Positions 1 to 5,901 of a DNA stretch of 6,641 nucleotides are shown piece by piece. Positions within the stretch are counted from its first letter, which is position 1, and every line of letters starts with the position of its first letter. The position numbers and the translations under genes were made by a program. The notes under the pieces are model-generated. The model ran no database searches, was not told the origin of the DNA, and worked only from the letters and a program-made list of their open reading frames with translations. This stretch comes from Flavobacterium sp. (GTDB lineage: Bacteria > Bacteroidota > Bacteroidia > Flavobacteriales > Flavobacteriaceae), in NCBI GenBank assembly GCA_024709705.1, contig JANJWE010000171.1, positions 1 to 6,641 on the forward strand. The letters are read 5' to 3'.

Positions 1-309
1 CCTTGTAAAATGTTAGACAAAAACACGTTTCAAACCAAGGAGTTTGCCGAGTATATCAATGCCAATTATTATGCGGTAAAATTCAATGGTGAAGGAAATT
101 CAGTAGTGAATTACAAAGGCAAAAAATATTCCAATCCCGGCTATGATGCCACTAGAAAGGGTAGAAATAGTATGCACGAATTTACAGGTTTTTTACAAGT
201 GCAAGGCTATCCTTCTATGTATGTAATTGATGCAAAAGGTGAAATTGCCAAAGTAATAGTAGGATATTATCAAGCAGAACAACTTTTACAAGAATTAAAA
301 TCTATTTAA
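1..309 (+). CDS. Thioredoxin-fold protein, 5'-truncated by window edge
   Basis: This is the C-terminal 102 residues of a thioredoxin-like protein; the reading frame is open from base 1, so the gene starts before the window. The first codons give Pro-Cys-Lys followed by MLDKNTF, which fits the second half of a CxPC(K) redox motif, so Cys2 of the fragment is probably the resolving cysteine of the active site. The later GYPSMYVID (residues 69-77) carries the cis-proline (Pro71) of the thioredoxin fold. The distance from the cysteine to this proline is 69 residues, against 41 in E. coli thioredoxin, so there is an insert of roughly 28 residues, rich in Gly, Asn, Lys and Tyr (about residues 29-60). 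I infer a thiol-disulfide role, probably in the periplasm, but any signal peptide is outside the window. The ATG at position 10 is an internal methionine, not the start. The next gene follows after 2 nt, so the two are probably co-transcribed. Confidence 0.85.
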   Translation, partial: PCKMLDKNTFQTKEFAEYINANYYAVKFNGEGNSVVNYKGKKYSNPGYDATRKGRNSMHEFTGFLQVQGYPSMYVIDAKGEIAKVIVGYYQAEQLLQELKSI

Positions 310-311
310 AT

Positions 312-764
312 ATGAAAAAAGTATTGCTTATTGGATTCATTTTGTTTTCAATGACCTCAGTAAGTGCTCAAGAACTTACATGGCATACCGATATTAATAA
401 GGCTATTGAAATTTCGTCACGTACCAAGAAACCAATGCTTTTGTTTTTTACCGGTAGCGATTGGTGTGGATGGTGTATCCGTTTGCAAAATGAAGTTTTC
501 AAAAAACCGGAATTCCAAGAGTGGTCCAAAAATGTAGTTTTAGTTGAATTGGATTTTCCGAGAAGAACTCAGTTGGAAGAAAAATTAAAGAATCAAAATG
601 CTCAATTGCAACAAATTTTTCAAGTGACCGGATATCCCACAATTTGGTTTGTGAATCCACAAAAAAACGGGACTCAAATTAATTTGCAACAATTAGGTAA
701 AACAGGCTATGTAGCCGGAGGTCCCGCTGCTTGGCTTCAAGTAGCAAATCAATTTTTAAAGTAA
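312..764 (+). CDS. Exported thioredoxin-family protein (WCGWC active site)
   Basis: This 150-residue protein is a secreted thioredoxin-like protein of the Thioredoxin_7 type. Residues 1-19 form a typical signal peptide (Lys2-Lys3, a hydrophobic core, and a probable cut after VSA at Ala19). The mature domain contains the redox motif WCGWC (Cys52 and Cys55) within FTGSDWCGWC, and the cis-proline motif GYPT (Pro109). A spacing of 54 residues from Cys55 to Pro109 is longer than in E. coli thioredoxin and matches a small insert around the charged stretch at residues 82-101. Family knowledge suggests reduction or isomerisation of disulfides in exported proteins; the partner is unknown. The start ATG lies 2 nt after the stop of the preceding thioredoxin-like gene, so the two probably share a transcript. 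Downstream, the stop is 3 nt from the stop of the convergent comEC gene, and the transcript is predicted to end at the hairpin at 783-828. Confidence 0.9.
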   Translation: MKKVLLIGFILFSMTSVSAQELTWHTDINKAIEISSRTKKPMLLFFTGSDWCGWCIRLQNEVFKKPEFQEWSKNVVLVELDFPRRTQLEEKLKNQNAQLQQIFQVTGYPTIWFVNPQKNGTQINLQQLGKTGYVAGGPAAWLQVANQFLK

Positions 765-767
765 TAC

Positions 768-2795
768 TTATATTTTAATCTTAAAGTATCCCTTTTCGCT
801 GGTAGAGTGAAAAGGGATACTTTTTTTTCTACAGGTTTCTTTCCACAGCTCTACAGCATATAAATAGTTGCTGCCATCTGCAATTATGATTTGCGGCTGG
901 AGTGTTTCTATAAGACGCTCAAGATTAATTTTGGGCGTTTGGGTTAGTATGACTATATCCGGTTTTTGAGGAATGGAGTAGATTCCGTTTTGGTCTACCA
1001 ATAAAATTTGATTCCTATTGATACTGTATACGTTTTTTAATGGTAAGGTTTTTTTAACGGTTGCAAAATTGGATCGGATATAGTTTTTAATAATGTAGTT
1101 AGTATGAGCCATAGTATCAGGGCTAATCAGTACCAACTCGTTATTTTCCTTAATTCCCATGATGGTCTTTTGCGGATATTGAAAAACTATAAATTCACTT
1201 TGACTTTTATGGTATGCAATACTTCCATAAAGAGCAAATTGAAAACCAATCAATCCCATAAGTATGAATTTGATATTTGATTTTTTCGGGTTTTTAAAGT
1301 AGATAACTCCCATTAAAATAAGAATCAGCGAAGCAATTGTAATGGCTAAATTTGAAGGTATGTCTTCAAATATAAAGGTGTCTAATGCGGCTATTTTTTG
1401 AACAATCTCATTCATCAAGCTAATGGTCTTTCCAAATGCTTGAACTACAAGCGATGATGGAATTCCAATGTAGAATGCTAAAATGGAAATTATTCCTAAA
1501 ATAAGAATTAAGGTAACTAATGGTATGACGGCTAAATTGGTTATAAAAAACAAGCCGGGAAATTGATGAAAATAATATAAACTTAGAGGTAATACTCCAA
1601 GTTGGGCAGCTATTGAAACGGTAAAAATCGAATAGAAGTAGCTTGCAATTTTATTTTTAGGTTGATACCAAGATGATAATAAGGGTTGAATTGTTACAAT
1701 AGCCAAAACAGCACAATAACTTAACTGAAATCCTACATCAAAAACATAGTTGGGTTCAAATAACAACAGAATAAAAATTGAAGAACCTAAAGTGTTGTAA
1801 ATATTTGTATGCCTTTTGAGATACATGCCTATTGTGACAAATGAAAACATGGTTACAGCTCGAACAACAGAAGCAGATAATCCCGATAGAAGTGCAAACA
1901 ACCAAAGTAACACTACTAAAATAATTGCCGTTATAAAACGACCTCTTTTGAATTTTTGTAAAGGATCTAACACGGTTTTAAACAAAAACAATAATATCCC
2001 TACATGCAATCCCGAAATAGCCAATATGTGTATAGCTCCCGACTTTGAATAGGCATCTGTTATTTCGGGATTGATGTTTTGCTTTTGACCAATTAATAAA
2101 GCCTTGCAAATTGATAATTGATCTTCTGTTAATCCCGAATTTTTAAAATATTCCTCAATCGAATTTCTACTTTTTTCTAAATAATAAGCCGTGTTTTTAT
2201 GTATTCCAATGATTTTAAAATTGTTGTTTTCCAAATACAGTTGATCAAAAACATCTTTCTTTTCTAGATATCTGGAATAATCAAATTGATAAGGATTGTG
2301 GGGTTTAATTATGGGTTTTATTTTGGAGGAAACTACGATTTTATCTCCTATTTGCAGGGTGCTAGTACTTTCTTTTTTTGATAGAATAACTAATAATTTA
2401 CCACTGCAAATTTTACCATTTACAGAGTTTACTTTCAAAAAGTATTTGTTCGAATATGCATTAGGTTTTAGTTTTTCAGTGATAATACCTTCAACCCAAG
2501 ATTTCTCTTGATCATAATGTAAATCATTGGAGTAATGACTTTTAAAATTGGGAGGGTAATGCACTGCAAAGAGTAATAACCCAAAAGTAAAAGCTAGTTG
2601 GTAAGTAGCTAAACCAAAAAGAAACCGAAGATTAAATTTTGTTTGAGCTATAAAATAACCCAATCCAAAAAGGATACAGCTTCCGCAAAGCACAAGAAAC
2701 GTTGTGTTTAGAGAGGGTCTAAGTTGATCTGCAAGACAAATCCCTAAAACAACAAAAAGGGTAAAAATTAAAAGGGGAAAACGTATTACCTTCAT
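768..2795 (-). CDS. comEC: ComEC/Rec2-type DNA uptake channel protein
   Basis: This 675-residue polytopic membrane protein belongs to the ComEC/Rec2 family, which carries single-stranded DNA across the inner membrane during natural transformation. Hydrophobic segments near residues 5-80 precede a soluble, OB-fold-like region (about 95-200) containing PHNPYQFDYSRYL (165-177), close to the family's NPG-FDY motif. The Competence domain follows (about 225-500), with the signature HILAISGLHVG at 256-266, SGLSASVVRA (304-313), FDVGFQLSY (352-360) and AQLGVLPLSLYYFHQFP (397-413). The C-terminal part (about 533-675) sits where many homologues have a metallo-beta-lactamase-like domain. It keeps a late DGSNY motif (640-644) but shows no HxHxDH metal site. 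The ATG start begins a hydrophobic N-terminus of the expected kind. It is the last gene of the minus-strand cluster, 40 nt after the NlpC/P60 gene, and I see no promoter of its own. Family assignment is firm; actual competence of this organism is not shown by the sequence. Confidence 0.93.
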   Translation of the reverse strand: MKVIRFPLLIFTLFVVLGICLADQLRPSLNTTFLVLCGSCILFGLGYFIAQTKFNLRFLFGLATYQLAFTFGLLLFAVHYPPNFKSHYSNDLHYDQEKSWVEGIITEKLKPNAYSNKYFLKVNSVNGKICSGKLLVILSKKESTSTLQIGDKIVVSSKIKPIIKPHNPYQFDYSRYLEKKDVFDQLYLENNNFKIIGIHKNTAYYLEKSRNSIEEYFKNSGLTEDQLSICKALLIGQKQNINPEITDAYSKSGAIHILAISGLHVGILLFLFKTVLDPLQKFKRGRFITAIILVVLLWLFALLSGLSASVVRAVTMFSFVTIGMYLKRHTNIYNTLGSSIFILLLFEPNYVFDVGFQLSYCAVLAIVTIQPLLSSWYQPKNKIASYFYSIFTVSIAAQLGVLPLSLYYFHQFPGLFFITNLAVIPLVTLILILGIISILAFYIGIPSSLVVQAFGKTISLMNEIVQKIAALDTFIFEDIPSNLAITIASLILILMGVIYFKNPKKSNIKFILMGLIGFQFALYGSIAYHKSQSEFIVFQYPQKTIMGIKENNELVLISPDTMAHTNYIIKNYIRSNFATVKKTLPLKNVYSINRNQILLVDQNGIYSIPQKPDIVILTQTPKINLERLIETLQPQIIIADGSNYLYAVELWKETCRKKSIPFHSTSEKGYFKIKI
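783..828 (+). terminator. Strong intrinsic terminator for the thioredoxin genes, inside comEC
   Basis: A perfect 15-bp inverted repeat pairs 783-797 (AAAGTATCCCTTTTC) with 809-823. It extends inward through one G-T wobble and two more pairs, giving an 18-bp stem (783-800 with 806-823) and a five-base loop, GGTAG (801-805). It runs straight into eight T residues on the plus strand (821-828). This is a textbook rho-independent terminator for the plus-strand genes ending at 764. On the minus strand the stem ends in only three T residues followed by AAGATT, so termination of the comEC transcript here would be weak. The whole element lies within the last codons of comEC. Confidence 0.9.
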
Positions 2796-2835
2796 ACAGA
2801 CGAAGATAATAAAAAAACAAGAAAAAAATTACAAA

Positions 2836-3543
2836 TTACATTAATTCATTGCTAAGAATTCGATTGGCTTGAGCAAATGTTCTTTGGTAGTAAGGTTCTT
2901 TAGTCGAAGAAATGATTACCCCACGTTGAACAGAAGAATGAATAAACAATATTTCGTCATCTTTAACTTCGGTTACCAATCCCACATGATTGATAACTTT
3001 TCGACCGTTTGTTCTAAAGAAAACCAAATCTCCTTTTTTGATTTCAGAGGTTTTTAGTTTGTTGCCCACTTTGGCCATGTCATTGGAACTGCGAGGCAGA
3101 GTAATGTCAAACTCTTTGAAAACCGTAAATACCAAACCTGAACAATCCATACCTGCAGGGGTAGTACCGCCACCTCTGTATCGAACACCGTCATATTGAA
3201 GAGCCGTGTGAATGAGTTGTTTTACAAAATAAGAAGTGCCGTCATTATCCGGTTCGTAATCGTCTTCGGGTTCTGAGATTTTTGTTTTTTTGGATTTAGT
3301 ACTTTCTTGCTTTTTAGTTTCTACAATTCCTTTTGAAGTTGATTTTAAATTATTTTTGGGTAATGTAGCCGTATTTTGAGGTTCAGTGTAAAGACCTTTA
3401 CTTTTGGCCTCTTCTTTACTGGTAACAATAACCGAAGCAGTGGGTTTACAACCCACCAAACTCAATAAAAGAACGATTATGTATAAAGTTTTATTCAAAA
3501 AATAATTTTTTACAAAGTTATTAAAACCTGATTTTAGAATCAA
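2836..3543 (-). CDS. NlpC/P60-family peptidoglycan hydrolase, lipoprotein
   Basis: This protein of 235 residues (220 with the alternative start) is a probable envelope lipoprotein with a C-terminal NlpC/P60 cysteine peptidase domain (about 105-230). A hydrophobic stretch ends in a lipobox, LVGC, placing the lipidated cysteine at residue 32. A Lys/Ser/Thr/Glu-rich linker (33-104) follows. The likely catalytic residues are Cys134 in DCSGL, His186 in INHVGLV and a third polar residue, His202, in IHSS. Family members cut the peptide stems of peptidoglycan. The start is uncertain because no ATG precedes the lipobox. A TTG at 3543 overlaps the lpxB stop by 4 nt (TTGA), suggesting translational coupling. 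A second TTG at 3498 would give MNKTLYIIVLLLSLVGC, a more typical short lipoprotein signal, and lies just downstream of a promoter-like TAACTTTG. I give the longer span here. It lies between lpxB and comEC on the same strand. Confidence 0.88.
   Translation of the reverse strand: MILKSGFNNFVKNYFLNKTLYIIVLLLSLVGCKPTASVIVTSKEEAKSKGLYTEPQNTATLPKNNLKSTSKGIVETKKQESTKSKKTKISEPEDDYEPDNDGTSYFVKQLIHTALQYDGVRYRGGGTTPAGMDCSGLVFTVFKEFDITLPRSSNDMAKVGNKLKTSEIKKGDLVFFRTNGRKVINHVGLVTEVKDDEILFIHSSVQRGVIISSTKEPYYQRTFAQANRILSNELM
3513..3543 (-). promoter_or_regulatory. Possible internal promoter at the lpxB/nlpC junction
   Basis: On the minus strand a TTG (3543-3541), 20 nt of spacer, and TAACTTTG (3520-3513) match the Bacteroidetes promoter pattern of a -33 TTG and a -7 TAnnTTTG. 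Transcription would begin near 3507, about 10 nt before the TTG at 3498, which could then serve as the start of the NlpC/P60 gene. The same TAACTTTG box occurs upstream of the Prc gene at 5804. The match is by eye and such boxes can arise by chance in AT-rich DNA. Confidence 0.4.
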
Positions 3544-4652
3544 GAAATACTTTTCAAAATCAAATGAGCTACTTTATCACTTGCTCCAACCCCGCCTAAT
3601 TTTTCCTCTAAAAGGAGGTATTTATTCAGGAGTTTATTTCGGTAATTTTTGTCTAAAATTTTTGAAAGTTCATTTTTTATATTGTTTCTATTGCATTGGT
3701 CTTGAATCAATTCGCAAACCACTTCTTCATCCATAATCAAATTTACCAGAGAAATGTATTTTAGCGTAATAATTCTTTTGGCAATTTGATAGGATATCCA
3801 ATTTCCTTTGTAGCATACTACTTCCGGTACTTTGAATAAAGCGGTTTCCAGAGTAGCGGTTCCGGATGTGACCAAAGCAGCATGTGAAATGCTAAGAAGG
3901 TCATACGTTTTGTTGGATATAAAATGAACGGTTTTCTGGGTTAAAAATTGTTTATAAAATTCAAAATCTTGACCTGGTGCTCCGGCAATAACAAATTGAT
4001 AATTCGGAAAATCAGGAACTATGCTTAGCATTTCAGTCAGAAGCTTATTTATTTCTTGTTTTCGGCTTCCGGGCAAAAGTGCAATAATGGGTCTCTCATC
4101 TAAGTTGTGTTCTTTTCTAAATTGGATTTCATCAACTTTCTCTCGGGAATTTATGGCGTCAATGAGTGGATGCCCAACAAACTCAACGGGGAATAGATGT
4201 TTTTTTTCGTAAAAATCCTTTTCAAATGGAAGTATGACATACAGTTGGTCAAAATCTCTTTTTATGGCTTTGATTCGGTTTTCTTTCCAAGCCCAAATTT
4301 GAGGTGAAATATAGTAGTGAGTGGGTATCTGACGTTTTTTGGCCCACTTTGCAATTCGCATATTAAACCCGGGATAGTCAATAAAAATAAGTACATCCGG
4401 GTTAAATTTTACAATATCATTTTTACAAAATGAAATATTTTTGAGGATGGTATTTAAGTTAAACAAAACTTCTGCAAACCCCATAAAAGCAAGTTCTTTG
4501 TAGTGTTTCACTAAATTCCCACCGGCTTTTTGCATCAAATCGCCGCCCCAGCATCTTATCTCGGCATTGGGGTCTTTTGATTTTAGAGCTTTAATCAGGT
4601 TGGAACCATGTAGGTCACCCGATGCTTCACCGGCAATGATGTAATATTTCAT
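3540..4652 (-). CDS. lpxB: Lipid-A-disaccharide synthase
   Basis: This protein of 370 residues is LpxB, the GT19 glycosyltransferase that joins UDP-2,3-diacylglucosamine to lipid X (2,3-diacylglucosamine-1-phosphate), giving lipid A disaccharide-1-phosphate and UDP on the inner face of the inner membrane. Family motifs are clear: AGEASGDLHG (7-16), DYPGFN (92-97, holding the conserved Asp92), YYISPQIWAWKENRIKAIK (113-131), FVGHPL (158-163), LLPGSRKQEI (192-201, with Arg197 likely binding the UDP-sugar) and TSGTATLETAL (262-272). Length is typical for the family. I chose the ATG at 4652 because MKYYIIAGEASGD is the usual N-terminus; an in-frame TTG three codons upstream (4661) is less likely and would overlap the preceding gene. 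The upstream membrane-protein gene stops 1 nt before this start. The TGA stop overlaps the first possible start of the NlpC/P60 gene. The organism therefore should make lipid A. Confidence 0.97.
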   Translation of the reverse strand: MKYYIIAGEASGDLHGSNLIKALKSKDPNAEIRCWGGDLMQKAGGNLVKHYKELAFMGFAEVLFNLNTILKNISFCKNDIVKFNPDVLIFIDYPGFNMRIAKWAKKRQIPTHYYISPQIWAWKENRIKAIKRDFDQLYVILPFEKDFYEKKHLFPVEFVGHPLIDAINSREKVDEIQFRKEHNLDERPIIALLPGSRKQEINKLLTEMLSIVPDFPNYQFVIAGAPGQDFEFYKQFLTQKTVHFISNKTYDLLSISHAALVTSGTATLETALFKVPEVVCYKGNWISYQIAKRIITLKYISLVNLIMDEEVVCELIQDQCNRNNIKNELSKILDKNYRNKLLNKYLLLEEKLGGVGASDKVAHLILKSIS

Positions 4653-4653
4653 T

Positions 4654-4929
4654 TTAAACAAATAAAGTAATTAAGGTAATAAGAAGCGTGGCCAATACGA
4701 CACCTCGTGCCATAAGTTCCTTGTTGAGTTTTAATAAAATAAAAAATACAATGAGATTGGGTACAGCTCCTAGAGCTATCAATTTGCCCAGAGACTTTTG
4801 AGCTTTTAAAGCTTGTATTCCCGGCCAAAATTCGTATGCTGTAAAAAATTGAATAAACAAATACGAGCCAATGAAAGCACATGTTATTCCAATAATCAAT
4901 CCCAGTATTATAAATTTAACTTCTTTCAT
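4654..4929 (-). CDS. Small membrane protein of unknown function
   Basis: I do not recognise a named family for this 91-residue protein. It has three likely membrane segments: residues 6-29, 47-68 and 75-91. A short stretch containing EFWPGIQALKAQKS (33-46) lies between the first two, and NKELMAR (69-75) between the second and third. A proline-asparagine pair (Pro57-Asn58) sits inside the second segment. There is no cleavable signal peptide or lipobox. Its ATG start lies 4 nt after the surE stop, and its TAA stop lies 1 nt before the lpxB ATG, so it is almost certainly co-transcribed and possibly translationally coupled with both. The location just before lpxB suggests a role in the inner membrane or in lipid A supply, but this is inference from position only. 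The tight fit between two well-supported genes and the coherent hydrophobic pattern support it as a real gene. An open frame overlapping it on the same strand (4649-4882) has no such coherence. Confidence 0.85.
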   Translation of the reverse strand: MKEVKFIILGLIIGITCAFIGSYLFIQFFTAYEFWPGIQALKAQKSLGKLIALGAVPNLIVFFILLKLNKELMARGVVLATLLITLITLFV

Positions 4930-4933
4930 GATG

Positions 4934-5698
4934 CTAAAATTTGTAAGTGTTCAATTTTTGAATGGCATGATGGGCTGTCAAATCAAATTGAACCGGTACA
5001 ACGGATACAAAACCGTTTTTGAGTGCCCATTCGTCTGTGTCTTCACCATTATCCATATTTATAAATTCGCCGGTTAGCCAATAATAATCTTTGCCTTGAG
5101 GTGTTTTTCTTTTGTCGAATTCTTCTTTCCAAAAAGCTTTAGCTTGTCTACAGATTCGGACTCCCTTGAATTTTTCAATTTTTGGAAAATTTACATTCAA
5201 AATTACTCCATCAGGCAAACCTTGACTTAAAACCTCTTGGGCTATAGTTTTGATAATTTCTTTTGCAGGTTCAAAATTGGCATTCCAATCGTAATCTAAA
5301 AGCGAAAAACCAATGGCTGGAATTCCTTCTATGCCGGCTTCAACTGCGGCACTCATGGTACCGGAATAGATTACATTGATAGAGGAGTTAGAACCGTGAT
5401 TGATTCCCGATACGCATAAGTCGGGTTTTTGTTTGCAAATTTCATTTACAGCCAGTTTGACACAATCTACAGGAGTTCCGGAGCAACTGTATTCTTCATT
5501 TAAATCGGGATCAAAATGTACCCGATTTATAAATAGTGTATTGTTAATGGTTATGGCATGACCCATTGCACTTTGAGGGCTATCAGGAGCTACCACCACC
5601 ACATCGCCCAATTCTTTCATTACAGCAATTAAGTTTCGCAAACCGGGAGCCGAAATACCATCATCATTGGTTACTAAAATGAGCGGTTTTTTTTTCAT
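4934..5698 (-). CDS. surE: 5'/3'-nucleotidase SurE
   Basis: This 254-residue cytoplasmic protein is SurE, a metal-dependent phosphatase acting on nucleoside 5'- and 3'-monophosphates; some family members also cut polyphosphate. The N-terminal ILVTNDDGISAPG (7-19) carries the metal-binding Asp12 and Asp13. APDSPQSAMGH (37-47) supplies Ser43, and SGINHGSN (97-104) supplies Asn100; these correspond to Asp8, Asp9, Ser39 and Asn95 of the Thermotoga maritima enzyme. CSGTPVDCV (72-80) and the YSGTMSAAVEAG segment are also typical. Length and start (MKKKPLILVTNDDG) fit the family. It is the first gene of the minus-strand cluster, read from a probable promoter at 5722-5755 with a short leader. In Proteobacteria surE often sits near pcm and rpoS; here it heads a cluster leading to lpxB instead. 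No missing residue or frame problem is visible. Confidence 0.97.
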   Translation of the reverse strand: MKKKPLILVTNDDGISAPGLRNLIAVMKELGDVVVVAPDSPQSAMGHAITINNTLFINRVHFDPDLNEEYSCSGTPVDCVKLAVNEICKQKPDLCVSGINHGSNSSINVIYSGTMSAAVEAGIEGIPAIGFSLLDYDWNANFEPAKEIIKTIAQEVLSQGLPDGVILNVNFPKIEKFKGVRICRQAKAFWKEEFDKRKTPQGKDYYWLTGEFINMDNGEDTDEWALKNGFVSVVPVQFDLTAHHAIQKLNTYKF

Positions 5699-5721
5699 AC
5701 AAATGTGTGTTTCTGGAAAAA

Positions 5722-5755
5722 CAAATTTAATCTACATATTGGAGATTCCCACAAA
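5722..5755 (-). promoter_or_regulatory. Probable surE promoter
   Basis: On the minus strand a -7-like box TAAATTTG (5729-5722) matches TAnnTTTG, and a TTTG (5755-5752) lies 22 nt upstream, within but at the long end of the spacing seen for Bacteroidetes promoters. Transcription would start near 5715, giving a leader of about 17 nt before the surE ATG at 5698. A second TAnnTTTG match (TAATTTTG, 5769-5762) has no well-placed TTG partner. Confidence 0.5.
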
Positions 5756-5783
5756 GAGTAACAAAATTAACTATTTTTAAGAA

Positions 5784-5811
5784 TTGACTACGTTACAAAT
5801 TCATAACTTTG
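5784..5811 (+). promoter_or_regulatory. Probable promoter of the Prc-type protease gene
   Basis: TTG (5784-5786), a 17-nt spacer and TAACTTTG (5804-5811) match the Bacteroidetes promoter pattern TTG / TAnnTTTG. Transcription would start near 5818, leaving a leader of about 80 nt before the ATG at 5902. The leader holds only short inverted repeats, such as CATGA/TCATG at 5872-5876 and 5885-5889. Confidence 0.55.
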
Positions 5812-5901
5812 TTTGGTAATCTGATAATTTTCCGATTATTTTACAAAAAGTCACACAAACTTTGATGCTGGCATGATTTTTATGTCATGTAAATAGAAAA
5901 A

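Larger units (their letters stand above)
768..5698 (-). other. Probable five-gene operon surE - membrane protein - lpxB - nlpC - comEC
   Basis: Five minus-strand genes are packed with gaps of 4 nt, 1 nt, a 4-nt overlap (41 nt if the NlpC/P60 gene starts at 3498) and 40 nt. No intrinsic terminator is visible between them. The 40-nt gap before comEC is a T-rich tract on the coding strand without a hairpin of note. A promoter-like element lies ahead of surE, and a second possible one lies at the lpxB/nlpC junction, so the last two genes may also be expressed separately. No clear minus-strand terminator with a T tract is seen after comEC. Confidence 0.7.

Noticed and set aside
1816..2052. Plus-strand open frame of 78 codons within comEC
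   Set aside because: It starts with TTG, lies opposite the conserved ComEC signature region, and its predicted protein has no recognisable motif or coherent pattern.
2296..2511. Plus-strand open frame of 71 codons within comEC
   Set aside because: It lies antisense to the soluble N-terminal part of comEC. Its mixed composition has no motif, and no promoter-like element was seen ahead of it.
2796..2860. Short inverted repeat AATTC/GAATT (2843-2847, 2856-2860) and T-rich tract before comEC as a terminator
   Set aside because: The stem is only 5 A/T-rich pairs and is well separated from the T run, so it is not a convincing terminator. The tract also lacks a TAnnTTTG box with correct spacing.
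2869..3199. Two overlapping plus-strand open frames opposite the NlpC/P60 domain
   Set aside because: Both are antisense to the conserved catalytic region, and neither encodes a recognisable domain.
4021..4212. Plus-strand open frame of 63 codons opposite lpxB
   Set aside because: It is antisense to the conserved PGSR and GHP region of lpxB, and the product looks random.
4649..4882. Minus-strand open frame overlapping the small membrane protein gene
   Set aside because: The alternative frame gives a Cys/Ser-rich product without coherent structure, and it would overlap the lpxB start. The 4654-4929 frame has proper ATG start, spacing and hydrophobic segments.
4813..5077. Two plus-strand open frames across the surE/membrane protein junction
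   Set aside because: They are antisense to two well-supported genes and have no recognisable product.
5871..5890. CATGA/TCATG inverted repeat just ahead of the protease start, as a regulatory hairpin or operator
   Set aside because: Five pairs around an 8-nt loop is expected by chance in this AT-rich leader; without conservation data it cannot be supported.
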